Source: Liolophura sinensis
Taxonomy: Eukaryota; Mollusca; Polyplacophora; Chitonida; Chitonidae
DNA: 64,000 nt
Direction: 5' to 3'
NCBI RefSeq assembly: GCF_032854445.1
Contig: NC_088301.1
Span: forward strand, 27,822,402-27,886,401
Shown: piece after piece, positions 34,661 to 49,300 of the stretch
Position numbering within the stretch: the first letter of the stretch is position 1
Layout of the letters: every line of letters starts with the position of its first letter
Program-made: the position numbers and the translations under genes
The notes under the pieces: model-generated
The model's database searches: none
What the model was told of the DNA's origin: nothing
What the model saw: the letters and a program-made list of their open reading frames with translations, nothing else

Positions 34661-36597
34661 GGTATTGGCCTCTTCGTGTACAACACTTGCCAACAGTGTA
34701 AAATGGGATATGGCACAATCATGCCTATGAAGCTGCCTTTGTCAAAAGTTCAGTGTTCTGGTGTTAACCTCAGATTAACCTGGCTTCTTCTCTTGGGTTC
34801 AATGCCAAAAGTCAAATATTTTCATTGTATATTAAATAGTATACATTTAAGAGGACAGCTGATAAGGGCTGCTTGTTGGAGAGACTGGTGCAGTATCCAT
34901 CCCATTCTTAAGTGAGCAAGCGCCATAAAAATGATGCATAGTTCTCGCGTTACACAGAAACTTGTCATCGCATACGATTCCCACCCCTGAAGTCATTCAA
35001 CACTGAAAGCAACATTGTTTTTTTTTTTAAAAAATGTTATTTAAAATTACACCAAAACATTGAGCAGTGTTAAATTCTAGACTTTATTTCCACAAGTATT
35101 AAGACTTTAAATTAACCATAAAACATTCCCCTGGACCACTTTTGAGGTACACGGCCGGAGAACCTATTGCAATTTTACCCCAACGTGTCATTCATTGCAC
35201 TTGGCTGTGGTTGATTTTTTCCTCCCAATCTTTTAAGTTGTTGCCAGAAAAGTTTATATTATTAAATTATGTGCAAGCTAATTTTGTGAACTGTGTTTCT
35301 TGTAACAATCTTGTCTTTGGCAACATGTCCATGTGTCTCAACCCTCTAAAGGCACGTCACACTTGCATGAGTTTATCACAAGAAAAAAAAATTGGCCATT
35401 GATCACAAAGTGATAAAATCGACTGAAATCTGTTCGCATAATGTGAAAAAATCAGCCACATGACTTCTGATTCGTAGTAGGAAACGTAGTCACGTCATAC
35501 ATGACGGCCGTTTCGAACAATTTTGTGAAACGGTAAATTGCTAATGAAAAAATCATTGTGACCGAACTACAGCAATTACCTCCAATAAATTAGTGCATGT
35601 GTGTGCTGTTCCAGTATGACCCTCAGTGAAGAGTCATGAACACATGTCAATGTTGAAGCCAAATAAAATTTGTGTGTCCATTAACATTTTATGTTCACCA
35701 TGCAACATGCTATCCAAGACAACAATGTTCATGAAACAGTGAAAAAACTGAATTGCTTATTAAACATTTGTGGACAAGTCTGGAGAAAATTTTATGGCTA
35801 CCATTAAAGAACTCAAATACTGAGACAAAATGCTTTTTTTAAAAGTTTTGCCTCTGTTGTGGAAGGCATTTCTTAGAGATTTTCCAAAAAGAGACATTTG
35901 CATAGCCAGTGGACAGATGTTACCAATCTCTTCATATGTAACATCATAATAAAAATTGCCATCGTTGAAGACATGTCTCCTCTAGACACATGAAATCCTA
36001 CAGCTACAAAAATCCATAAGAATAATATCTTCATATCCACTTGGTTAAAAACCCTGTGACATGGTTCAATTTATCAAGGGAGTTTGCAAAACATGAGCAA
36101 TATTAGCAGATCTGGTTTTACACTGACATCTGGTCCTCTTCTTTACTATGTCAGCAGAGGTAAAGTTACACATGAGCCACTGAAACGACTTGCATATCTG
36201 AATGAACATCCTCAAGACTACGAATCGCCACATAACCCTTTCAAGATAAATAAAATACTGCCCTTTCCACCGCTGAATAATTTAAATAACCGATAAGTTA
36301 GTTGTTGAGACATCCATTTTAGGCAAGCCAGAATCCAGAGAGGAAACTGGATATCCATTGTTTGAGGAAAATCAGCATCAAAACAATGGCAGCAATACAA
36401 TTCCGTGTAGCCTGTCATGAAGAATATCCACTAGTGAGTCAATTATGCTGTCCGTCATGTGACTGCCCTCTTCACAGCGAGGAGAAATCAGCTGGCAAGA
36501 ATCTGAAAAATAAGTAATTTTCATCAAAAATATTTGGAAAATTATTACTGAAAGAAAGAGAACCACTGCCTGGTTTAAACTTAAAAATTTTTCAGTC

Positions 36598-36903
36598 ACG
36601 TCATGACAAAGGTATCTTTAGAGTGCATGTAATCTTTCCCCTTGTTGCAGGATGGATTTCCACCACTCTTTTATCTAGTGCTGCTTCACTGAGACAACCT
36701 ACCGAAGGCAAGTAAGCCGCGCCACCCGTGCCATTATAATGATATGGGTCAACCAGTCGTTGCACTATCCCCTTAATGCTGAACGCCAAGCGAGGAAGCT
36801 ACAACTTCCTCTTTTAATGTCACAGATGTGACTCGCCCCAAAATTAACCCTGGATCTACCGCCCCCGGAGAGGACGCTCTAGCAACTGAACTATTGGCAC
36901 CGG
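36598..36903 (-). mobile_element. SINE-B, truncated
   Basis: Same family, tail side truncated; head near 36900. Confidence 0.8.
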
Positions 36904-37180
36904 TCCCACATATCATATTTTTACTAAATTCTATAAAACCGTGGTATATTTTACACATTTCATGGCACCCGAGGTTACGAACTTCAACACATGTGACCAT
37001 TAAAAATGATTAAATCACTTCTCAATAACTTAAACTTAAAGTCAAAACTGGTTTTGTGGAATCTGCCACGGATTTTGGCCCTTTTCATTCTCAAATGGAG
37101 AGACTGATCCAACATGCTGCCGAGATCAGCAGAGCTCAAGGGAGACCACTCTGCTGCTCTTCATGTAGAGTACATATAAG

Positions 37181-37367
37181 TCATGTTTGAAGCTGACAAA
37201 CTGGCAAATCATTTTGACCCACCTCTTCCACTAGTCCAGCAGCTATGGTCTGTCCACTGCTTCGTAACATAAATCTCCCCAGGTCTTTAAAATCCTTGTA
37301 CAGTTCTAAACACACCGGTCTCTCCAGTTCCAACTCGATCACAGCATTGCTATTTTTGGTCAGACAC
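37181..37367 (-). CDS. HBS1L: HBS1L exon 16, terminal
   Basis: [20 protein letters not shown] and [20 protein letters not shown], then TIAAGLVEE and a 12-residue tail to TGA. A good donor (gtgggt) sits right after VEE, so the tail may instead be spliced off; an acceptor followed at once by TAA lies at 36547. Confidence 0.9.
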
Positions 37368-40300
37368 CTGTAAGCGTATGGTGTGTTGACAGACTTTAGA
37401 TATGAATTGTAAAAATTGATGACATAAAAGGAAAAATTGATGACATGAAAGAAAAAAATACAGACAAGTTTACCTGGTATACAGGTAGACACAAACAAAA
37501 ATGTCTAAATGATATTTTTTTCTTCCACATATATCAACAAAAAATCAAACAAGTCAAAAAGAACAGTTTTTATGTCCATAAAGATCAGGGAAATCACACA
37601 TGATCACAGCAACCACACCTGTTGACAATTTTGAAAGCTGGCTTTAATTTTCATCACAATCTTCTTTTGGCATTCTAAAAACTGTGTCAATGGCCCAGTC
37701 TAACTTACTTGGGTCGTTTTTTCACCACTTCTCCTGAGGTTTTGTGGAGCTGACAGATGAGGCGTTTAATCACAGCTGGTTCACTTAATGACTGGTAATG
37801 AAATACCACCTGAAAAACAATTAGCAAAATAAGCAAATAACAAAACATGTATGGGTTACGTCAGCTTTAAGCAAATCATTTAGCGTATGTTTGAATACTA
37901 GTTATTGTCCTTTGAAGGATTTATTTGATTGGTGTTTTACGCTGTACTCAAGAATATTTCACTTATACAACGGCAGCCAGCATTATGGTGGGAGGAAACC
38001 GGGCAGAGCCCTGGGGGAAACCCACGACCATCCGCAGGTTGCTGAGAGACCTTCCCACATACGGTCTGAGAGGAAGCCAGCATGAGCTGGACTTGAACTC
38101 ACAGCGACCACATTGGTGAGAGGCTTCTGGGTCATTATGCTGCGCTAGCGTGCTAGCACGCTAACACACTGAGCCACAAAAGCCCCCTCCTTTGAAGGAC
38201 AACTTGGTTCATATTTGTTCAGCAGTTTATTGAGACTCATTACTTCATAAATTGACAATATTTAAAAAGTTCTGAACAAAGGAGAACTCAAATCATAATT
38301 GGTACGTTGTTCTGCAGTAAAAGAAAAAGCGTACAAAGTTTAAACTTCCTGGAGCAAAAAAGATTTAATTACAGCTGTTTGAATTTTTGACTTAAGTCTA
38401 AAGACATCTTAACCAGTAAATCATTATAAAACAGGCTGACACAACACTTGTTTCCTATCTTTAGTACACACGACAAAGTTCGAGAGCAAAAAGATTTAAT
38501 TATAGCTGTTTGAATTTTTGACTTAACTCTAAAGACCTCTTAACCAGCAATTTGATATAAAACAGGCTGACAAAACACCTGTTTCCTATCTTTAGTACAC
38601 ACAAGAAAGTTCATGTCTAAAGCCTTGCTTTCCTTGAAACAAAGTTTCTGTAAAACTAGAAGAGATAGAGTAAATGGGGTCCTTCTTACTTACAGGATAG
38701 CCTTTGGTTAAAGGCAAGGGGATGTTGAATACGACTACTCTGGCCCTGATTAATGTAGCACTGTGTATAGGGTTGGCTGGATCACATAATATACTACCTG
38801 AAAGTACACAGTACAGTTAATTTATATACATGTATATTATCTGATTGGTGTTTTATGCCGTACTCAAGAATATTTCACTCATACGACGGCGGCCAGCGTT
38901 ATGGCGGGAGGAAACTTGGCAGAGCCCGGGGGGAAACCCATGACCATCCGCAGGTTGCTGTCCGACCTTCCCACTTGCGGCTGGAGAGGAAGCCAGCATG
39001 AGCTGGACTTGAACTCAGTTAATTTATGCGAGAGGAATCTTCAGTTTTGATGTTGGAGCATGAATGAGCATGGGTCCCTGTAACTCAAATATAAAACTTA
39101 TCCAAATCAAGTTGCTATTTATTCATTAATCTGTTTATCATATTCCAAACATCAAATTAGTAATCAAAATTCGCAGAAAAAGAAAATTTGACACAAAAAT
39201 GTAAAACAGAAAAACTCATATTCTATAACCCTCGACCTTTTGGGTATAGCATATAAAGATAAGCCACCAATGCATAAAAATCCCATGTTTTGCTCAATTT
39301 TTCAAATGGAAAACACAAGAAAATTCATTTTCAGAAGCACATAAGGCCTTAAAATGATACTATTGATTCAAACACTAAAGTGTTTGTAATAAGAAATTAA
39401 TAAAACAAAAAGTGGCCCTAAAAGAAAGATGAATTAATAAGAATCAAGCAAAATGCATTAGTGAACAATGCTAAGCTTTAGCTAAAATACAAATCAAAAC
39501 CTTGAATCACAAATGGACAGGCTGCCATGATATGAGTGACTTGTAAACTGTTCTCTAGTCCTTACCTACAGTGACTTTATTGATATCTACACCAGTTATG
39601 GTAATGCCCACATGGTCGCCTGCAAACCCATAGTTGGAGGTCTCAGTCTCTATAAAAACACCCTTAGCTGTGCCCACTTCCCCAGCGGGCATCACCAAGA
39701 CTTTATCCCCGTTCTGTATGGTCCCGGACTCCACTCGTCCTGACACAGTAAAACCACTGCCCACACCCTTAAAAATGTCCCCCACACAGAGTCGGAATGG
39801 TCGGTCGATAGGCCGAACAGGTGGGCGGAATTTATCTGTTATAAACAAATATAAGGCAGAATACATTAACTGGATTGACAGTGTCAGGAGCTGCTCACAC
39901 TATCAGAGGCAACTGTTCATTAGACACTAAACTTAACTAAGCTAAAATTCTTTCCTGATTTACATGATTAATGTTTTAACGCCATGCTAAAGAACTTTCG
40001 TCTTATACCATGGTGGTCAATTTTATAGATGGAGCAAACCAGAGTGTCCAGGGTAAACCTTTGTCAATGACAAGATCTGCATAATGTATTGATGGGAGAC
40101 AACAGTGCAAAACAGCCACACAACAGTCATCTCCCACTATCTTATGGTCACTACAGCCCTATCCAAGGCAGGATTCGAACCTGCACCTTTAGGGTTTCAC
40201 TAAATGAAAAGTAAGCATATTGACCACTCAGCCACAGCCCACTTCACAAATAAAATTCAAATTTATTTAACTTTAAGTTTGACTGTGGCTTAACCCTGTA

Positions 40301-43300
40301 CTCCAGAATTTTTTGGCTTATAAGAGGGCAGTAATTTCTATGGTTGGAGGAAACTGGAGTGCTTGGCATAAACCACTGAACCTTTGGCAGGATATTGACT
40401 ACCTTTCCCACATTTGACATCCAGATATTCACTCCACAGTTACATGTATGTAGCGCTCCACAGCTACATGTATGCAGCGCTCCACAGCTACATGTATGCA
40501 GCAGGGTCTGTAGTTTGTATAGCTACATAAATAGTCTCCAGGAAAACACAACCCTCTGTCAGATACCTACCAAACATCCTGAGGTAAAGCTGGACTTAAA
40601 CAAAATATGGGCTCATTCAGGGACCTGGGTCAGTAGTTATCAAACACAGCTACAGTTAAACTGCTTTGCTCTAGAAGAGTTTAAAATCTGCACACTGACT
40701 CTTTATTGCAGAGCAACGTTCTGATCATAATTTGAGATCTTTCCTGTTCTGAGTTTGGCTTTATTAAGGACTTTAAATTTATGACTTAAGTTGTAAGTTG
40801 CTTGATAAATAATAAATTGATTTGTGAGGTTATCTGCTGTTAAAGCCACAGCTACAACAATAAGAGGCCCCTGCCATCCATCAAAGTATCACATTCCACC
40901 CAGTGACACACCAGCCTTACCAATCTGTTTAAGTAAGGTTGGCCCACTGTACCAGGAAGACAACCTTGGCTCCTGGACTGGCTGAGTCAGATTTTCACCA
41001 CTGAGTCCACTGCAAGGGACATATGACAAGTCTGAGTCTTTAAAACCTGCTTGTTTGAGAAACTGACTCATCTTTTTGACGATTTCATCAAACCGCTTTT
41101 GAGTCCAGTCCACTGTGTCCATTTTATTAATTGCCACAATCAACTGAGACACTCCTGGAGAAAAAAAAGAAAAAAAGGAATTTAAGCTCAGGGAAATTTG
41201 CATCATCCATAAAACAACATCTATACTAACCCTGATTACCTTCTAAAGACAGCCTTACGTCACGCTATAACTAAGCCACACATTTAAGATTGCTGCACTC
41301 TTTTCCCATGTTAATTTGCTTAAAATCTGAATCCCTTAAATAGGATGACCATCCACCAGTAGCAGCTTTTTCCATGTCTCTTGATCATTTTACAGGCAAA
41401 CCACAAGCACGCCACTGACAAACCACTGGCAAACCACTAGCACACCACAGGCAAACCACTAGCAGACTAGAAACTCCCTACTTGTTCACAAATACCACAT
41501 CTTATTAAATGCATCTACACAGTGATAGTAAAAAGCCTGAATCAGTATCCTTACCCAGGGACCTAACAAGAAGGGCATGCTCTCTCGTCTGACCACCAGT
41601 CTCAAATCCTGTCTCAAATTCTCCCCGTGTGGCGTTGACAACTAAAATCCCAACATCAGCCTGTGCAGCACCTGTATATAGAACCCAAAGAGATATACTA
41701 CTTCAAATTCAGATCCACGGTATTTCACTTAGGGAAAAAATAGTACAATTTTTACCAAATACTGTTTTCCATTGTCTTTCAGAGGATGATACTCTTAAAA
41801 GTAAAAGACAATACAACATTAAGTTATCATCATCACAAATAATATTGAAAGTTGTATCTAAAGAGACCTCCTCTTTTTTTAAAAAGTTCCTTTGAACAGA
41901 ATTAAATTCAGGTATTTCAATTCTATAGTGGGCTTTACGGACTAATGACATCACGATGTTTTCTATTTTTACCATAAACCATATATTCACTGTCAGGATA
42001 GCTCCTATATTTATGTGTTTTAAAGTAAACATATATGAGCCCACACAAATCACTCACTGATTTATTTGTTGATGTGATTGGTGTTTTACGTCCTACTTGA
42101 GAAGATTTCACTTATACAACGATGATGGACAAGAGGCCTATTATGGTGGGAGGAAACTGGGCAGAGCCAGGGGAAACCCACGACCGTCCGCAACTAACCA
42201 TGAACTAACCACCTCGACCACAGAGGTCCTAATGAACCTCTGTGGACCCCCTTTGATTTATTTTATTTATTTGATTGATGTTTTACGCCGTACTCAAGAA
42301 TACTTCACTTACACGACGGCGGCCAGCATTATGGTGGGAGGAAACCGGGCAGAGCCCGGAGGAAACCCACAACCATCCGCAGGTTGCTGACAGACCTTTC
42401 CATGTACGTCCGGAGAGGAAGCCAGCATCAGCTGGACTTGAGCTCACAGCGACCACATTTTTGAGAGGCTCCTGGGTCATTACACTGCGCAAGCGTGTTA
42501 ACCGACTGAGCCACGGAGGCCCAGGACCTCCTTTGAGGTTCAGTAATAATAACATGCCTAATGAAGTACATCTTCAAATATTTAAATGCATTTAATTCTG
42601 TTCAAGAAAGACTTTAAAAAATATACACAAAAATTTCCAGTTCCAGTCGGACATAAAAACTTCTCACTTTTTTACTATCTTAAAACAGGCTTTGCCTTCA
42701 GGCCTTGTTATAAATGACAGGAACTACAATCTACAATGACCACAGGATGCCCAATGTAGTAGTTGTAAACAACGCTTGGTTATGAGAACACCCTGTCATT
42801 TTGGGCATGAAAGGATTACCTCAGATGACATTAGATTTTACCAATCACCTATACACATACATGTAGCCTACCTGTGATCATATTTGGGATAAAATCTTTG
42901 TGGCCTGGAGCATCAAGAAGCGTCACAGTTTTACTGTCCGTCTGAAAGCATGTCTGTGCCACATCCATTGTCACACCTCGTGACCTAAAATCCAGAATTA
43001 AGCGAGATTGTTTACTGTAACAACTGAACAAAGAAACAGACAAAAGCTGTAAAATGATTCTTTTGATGCCAATACGCAAGTTTGTCTGGTAAGAATCTTC
43101 AAGCTTCAAGTATAAATGAAAACTGAAAACTCTTCAGTGGCCCTATCAGGTGAGTGAATCACTCAAAATCATGCAGTATGTGTCATTCGGTGCTGATGAA
43201 AAGAAGCAGGGACACATACTGTTATATGTGGCTGTCACAAGAAGCTATATAAAGTTACTCGGGTCAGTCAAGTTTTTGACATCCTGTCTTTAAGCTTGGG

Positions 43301-46300
43301 TGAGTTGGTCAATTTTTTTAAATCCTGTCTTTGAACGTGGTTCATTCCCTTAATTAGGGTCCTGAATGGGCAGCCAATATGGAGTTTTAAAGGAAAAGAC
43401 CTCTAAAAATAGAGGTAGGCATCACTAAATAGACCACTTGCAGAAAAACTATGCAGAAATACACTTTCTTTTTATTTTTTTAGATTTTTGTGAAAAAGAG
43501 TTAAAGGCGTTCAAACATTTGACTTCTAAGGTCAGCCTTATGGACCATACTATCAGAGGGTTAGGAACTCAGATGTCACAGGAAGTTTTTCCAACTTTAA
43601 TCACAACACTGAATGTTGGAGTAACTCTTTTCACCTATGAGGAAGGAATTACTGAAAAAATGCTCCCAGAAATTCCTTCTGTCCGATGAACATCACGAAA
43701 AAAAGGTGATATGACGTCAGAGTTCCTAAATAACATCAATATGGCTCATAAAGCCCACCATAGAATTCAAATATTTTAATGCCTTTCAACACTCTTAAAA
43801 AAATCTAAGAAAATAAATAAAGTATTTTTAGGCATAGTTTTCAGTTGTCTATATGATGAACCTTACTTCATATTTTAGCTTTCCTTTACTTCAAGCAAGA
43901 TACAAGTTTTAGCAAGTATTTTCAGTTAGTGTTTTCTGTCTTATGGTGTACCATATACACAGTACTTATTTTCTAAATATTTTCGCTGCGCCCCCACTGC
44001 ATATGAAGGTTAAAACATTGGCTAGCTGCGACTGTCAGGCTTGTAATCAATGTGGCTTGAAGTCAAAAGGTTTGTCAAGTGCCTGGTGAATCTGATGGTT
44101 TACTTTGGGCATTCTGGTTTCCTCGACCGACAAACTTGGTCATGACCATAACCATATATGCGGAAACTCTTGATATTACATGTTAAGGCTCCAATCCAAT
44201 AGACCAATTTCCCTGCAGACATTTTTTTTCCAAATATTACAGTTGGTCTTTGTCAGCTCTTGGTATTTTACATGCTACAAAAAATTCTCCAGATCTTAAA
44301 TCATTACACTTGAGGCCACGTCCACCTCTCATTCGCCTTTGAATCTAGGACAACTGCTCCTTCATTACCTCTCCTCTTCTGTCTCATCCAGAACCCATGC
44401 ATATGCAAATGAGCCCTTGCCCACTTTTTTGGCTTCCTGTTCATATTTATGCATAGTCCTCTTATTGACAGCTCCTAACTGATACAGCAAATGTCCCATC
44501 AATGTGCTCTTCCCAGCATCCACATGACCTGATGTAAAACAATACAAACACAATATATTGACATATATAGTCTGAAAATAATGGTTCCTAAAGGCCAGTG
44601 CACCCTACACAATTTTGTCACATGTAATTTTTCTCCATTACGAAGCAGCCGATGTATTTGACATATTATCATGAGACATAATAATGTTTCATCGGTTTAC
44701 CAATGTTTCACAGACCATTTTGTTGTGAGCAGAGTGTATCATTTGATCTGAAACGATTCTGTTGCTTCCAATAAAATCATATAAAATGTTGATGAAGGCA
44801 GGCCTAGAAGACACCCTGCCATCTTTTATTTGTAGAAATAAACAGCATAGCAGGACATTATTTAGGGTTACTTGCACATGGCCTGCAACTGAACTGACAC
44901 CATGGTAGAAATGTGGAGATGAGATTTGACAATGTCTAGCCAGTGCTTGCCTTGGGAAGCAATATTTGCCAAACCAAATATTCTGCATTTCTGTACCAGT
45001 AACACAAAATAACACATGATTACAAACCTATAACAACAAGATTGATGAGATCTTTGCTTCCCTGTCGTTTCCTATACTCTTCCATCATCTTGGCTTGATC
45101 TTGTCGATTTCTGGCAAAGGTAAATTAAAACAGAAGCTATATGTGAGTATTACACTTTTAGACTGTACTATGTCTACCAATTTGAAATTTAAAATCTGAT
45201 TTAAATGTGAAATCTATTTTAGTATATGAAATATACTTTTAACTATTTTAGTATATGAAATATACTTTAACTATTTTAGTATATGAAATATACTTTAACT
45301 TGTAAAAATTACACTCATCACTATGTTGTAAATGTAAGTATACAATAACCAACAGCAGGGGACACACTAGGCAAATGTTTTTGTTCACAGAGGCATATTT
45401 TGCAAATTTTTAAAATTCACATTTATAATCTGATGTTGGAAACTTACACTGGTTTGGCCAATTGGCCAATTTCAGGGCTTCAACAAAAAAATACAATTTT
45501 ATCAGTCTGCACAGAATAATGCCTTCAGAAAACGTCTGAATGAACAAACATGCAAAGAGGTCGAAGAATTACAGTAGCGTATATGAGAACAAATTCATCC
45601 AAAATGGATCCTAATGTTATATAGTATATGGTTAATGATAGCACATCATAATGTATTTCTCTATTAGCCACTTTCAAAGTCATTCAAAGTGGAAGTATTT
45701 ATCACTCAAGGGCAAAAGCCAAACAAACTTTGATGATTTTGGAATAGCACCAGTTGATTTATCCCCATCTCCATCTTTCTGTGGAGTTGCCATGTCAACA
45801 ACATCAGAAGGCGGCTCCATTGATAACGAGGCCAGCTTTGTATTTGTGTCATTCTCTGTGGAACAGAACGCAATTGTACAGAAGCAAGAAAGCTCAGAAA
45901 CTTCAAGATTTTCCTGCCATGGAGTATTTATTAGAAGAGTGTTTTACGCTGTTGCTCAGAATATTTCACTTATTTAACAGTGATCAGCATTATAGTGGGA
46001 GGAAACCTGGCAGAGTATGAAGGAAATCCATGATCATCCGCAGGTTGCTGGAGGACCCTCCCACTTACGGCCGGAGAGAAAACCAGTCTGAGCTGGACTT
46101 GATTCGGCAATTGCATTGCTAACCACTCAGCTTTGGAAGACCCCTATCATCCTATAATTGAAAAACTCGAGTATGAAGGTCAATAACAATAAATTATTTA
46201 TTTATTTGATTGGTGTTTTACGCAGTACTCAAGAATATTTCACTTATACGACTGCGACCAGCATTATGGTGAGTAGAAACCGGGCAGACCCCGGGGCAAA

Positions 46301-49300
46301 CCCACGACCATCCGCAGGTTGCTGACAGACCTTCCCACGTACGGCCGGAGAGGATGCCAGCATGAGCTGGACTTGAACTCACAGCGACCGCATTGGTGAG
46401 AGGCTTCTGGGTCACTACGCTGTGCTAGCGCGCTACAATAACAATAAATAAATGAATCAATCAGTTTGGAGAAATTCAGGTGTGAGAGCGCTCGAATACT
46501 GGCATGTAGGACCTGTGGGAAACCGACACCCATTACACCAGTACTTGACAAGATTTCTGGCAAAACAGCAAAGCCAAGCTAGATGCGTCTGCATATATCA
46601 ACATGACAACCTCATTGGTGCAAACAATGCACACTATACGGATAGTTTTACATATTTGCAATTCAATAATGTCCTGATTTTTGGTTAAGTAAATTAGGGA
46701 AAGAGAAGAAAACCAACCTGAATCTTTGGCAAGCTTCTTCTCATTCTGTGGGGTGATGACTTTGGAGAAATCTGCTGCTTTCGCCGCCGTACCATCATTA
46801 GCTTTGACCGTCACCACACGGGGGACTGGATTCTTCAGGGTAACAACAGGCGGTGATGGAGCAAAGGCAGAAGCTGTTGATGTGAACCAAGAAGAGTTAA
46901 TGCCCTTGCCATCTTTGACAAGATTACTCTGACTTTTATAATGGACTGGTTAATTGTTGTTTATTTTCATTCTTAAGAATTCTTCACTAACACAATGACG
47001 GTCAGGTCTATCATTAAAGGAAGCCTTTGTGCCTGATGTAAACCACCAACGTTTAGCAAGTTAAAGTAAAAGAAGCCAAAATACTGAAACTATGCGTAAA
47101 AATACTTTCATTTACCTTTCAGATTTGTTTTGAAGAGTGTTGAAAGGTATTTAAATATTTGAATACTATGGTTGGCTTTAACAGCCATACTGAGAGTATC
47201 TTAGAACTCTGACTTTTTTCGAGAGCATTACTTCAGTAATCTTTCATTCATGGGTAAAAAGAGTTATTCAAACATTCAGTGTTGTGAATAGAGTTGAAAA
47301 AATATCAGAGTTCCTAAACTCTTACAGTTTGGTCCATACAACCCACCTTAGAATTCAAATGTTTGAATGCCTTTAACTCTTTTCAAAAAATCTAAAACAA
47401 TAAATGAAAGCGTATTTCTGCTTAGTTTTAAATGGTCTACTAGTATTTAGTGATCCCTATCTCAATTTTTAGAGGTCTTTTCCTATCAATAACAAACATT
47501 CCTATGTGTAACGTAAGAACTTGCATACCACATTGATGGAAGACAAGTGGTCTTCAAAAAAGGTACAAATACCTCAAGAACCCCCCATGGACAGCTCGTC
47601 ACCAAAGCTCTCCTATGAACAGTTAGGGTGGATGATTCAACAAATAACCTTATAGTTAGTAGTCAAGGCGTCTTACTCACTGAGTAACACCCTGTTCTCC
47701 ATTTTTATCTGGATATTTATTTATTTATTTATTTGTTTATTTGATTGGTGTTTTACACCGTACTCAAGAATATTTCACTTATACGACGGCGGCCAGCATT
47801 ATGGTGAGAGGAAACCGGGCAGTGCTCGAGGAAAACCCACGACCATCCGCAAGTTGCTGTCAGGCCTTTCCACGTACGACCGGAGAGGAATCTGGATAAG
47901 AGGTTAGGAAAATATACTGATATTATATTGAATATAATGGCTGATTGATGTTTACTGTCAGATTCCACTAAATGTAGCTTCACAAGTCAGTCTTGTCCAA
48001 CAGGTTTTATACTTGTGCAAGCTACAAAGCCATGGTCCAGCTGGAGAGTGACACACTACCAAGTCAGCTTCACCTATAACCCGTTATAGATCTGACACCC
48101 AGAGTTTCTCATGAGAATTAAACTTTAACAAGGTGCCGACTTATCCCTGGATATATAGCCACATGTATCTTACAAATACTTACACAAATGTTCAGAATGG
48201 ATTTGCAGCAATGAAAATTGGACCCTAAAACCATTTCTGTATAAGTGCACATTTCCCAGATGGTATTAATGTGAAAGCAATTACATGTAATAATAAGTAT
48301 TCCATTTTTCAACCTAGAAATAATTTTGAGCGAAAACACTGGTCTGAGTGAGACTCAAACCCAACACAGTGGTGCGTAGTCATAACACCCTACCAACTGT
48401 ATGAGCTACCAAGCCAGACTGTCAATGATGAAAATGGCAGTTATATTAAGAATTCTGGATGTAGTGCATTTGCAATACATATTTGCTACGCGCTTGACAA
48501 AAGTGGTCAAAATCTTCCATAAATTGGACAAAACAGTAAAAAATTCAGAGCTGATCTGTAACATGTCTTGGTGAACAATGTGAAACAAAGTTTCAGTTCA
48601 AAATAATGAAGAAAAATAAAAGTCTGGATAACTGACAAAGATCTGAAACACGATGAAACAGCCGTAACATTGCTGAAAATTTACAAATCATCTTGATTTG
48701 TAACTTGTCATGGTGAAATTTTTGTATCCACAATTTCACCACAAACAAGAGTTCGGGTGAACACAACGTATGTCCGAAACAAATGCATTTGTCTGCAAAT
48801 GTACAAAAGAATACCAGCAGCATTAGGGTGAGTATAACCCCTGAGGGCAATCTTCATGGGTGTTCATAATAGGTATGTGGTTACCATGACAACTGTGTAA
48901 GTGGATAAATGTGTCCGCCAAAAAATGAAAACTTTATCTGGAAAACAGTGGGAGTTGTAGCCCGGATACGAAATCATTTCTATTTATATAGTAAAATGGC
49001 TATCTGGTAACCATAACAACCACAGAAATAGACAAATGTGAGTCGCCATCTGTGTATGCATGTATCCACCAAAAATTAAAACTATACGCACAAAACAGTT
49101 GGAGGTATAGCCCAGACATGAAATCCTATCTATTTATATAGTATACATGAGGATATGGCAATCTGGTAACCATAACAACTGTGGAAATGGACAAACGTGA
49201 GTCGCGACACATCGTCGTCTGTGTATGCATGTATGCAACAAATACTAAACTATGTGGAAAACTGGAGTTATAGCCCACACACGAAACCATATCTATCTAA

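Larger units (their letters stand above)
32917..37180. other. Convergent intergenic region, C6orf62 and HBS1L
   Basis: No credible exon seen. It holds a 50-bp tandem array (33141-33475), a 98-bp array (34165-34660), unique AT-rich sequence and a SINE-B copy (36598-36903). A possible alternative last HBS1L exon would begin at 36547. Confidence 0.5.

Noticed and set aside
39634-39930. 98-codon plus frame
   Set aside because: Antisense shadow of HBS1L exon 13.
43438-43689. 83-codon plus frame
   Set aside because: Lies inside a foldback MITE-like copy; the related copies do not keep it open.
45028-46873. Direct splice of HBS1L exon 6 to exon 8
   Set aside because: It is out of phase and hits a stop; the intermediate exon 45729-45855 restores the frame exactly.
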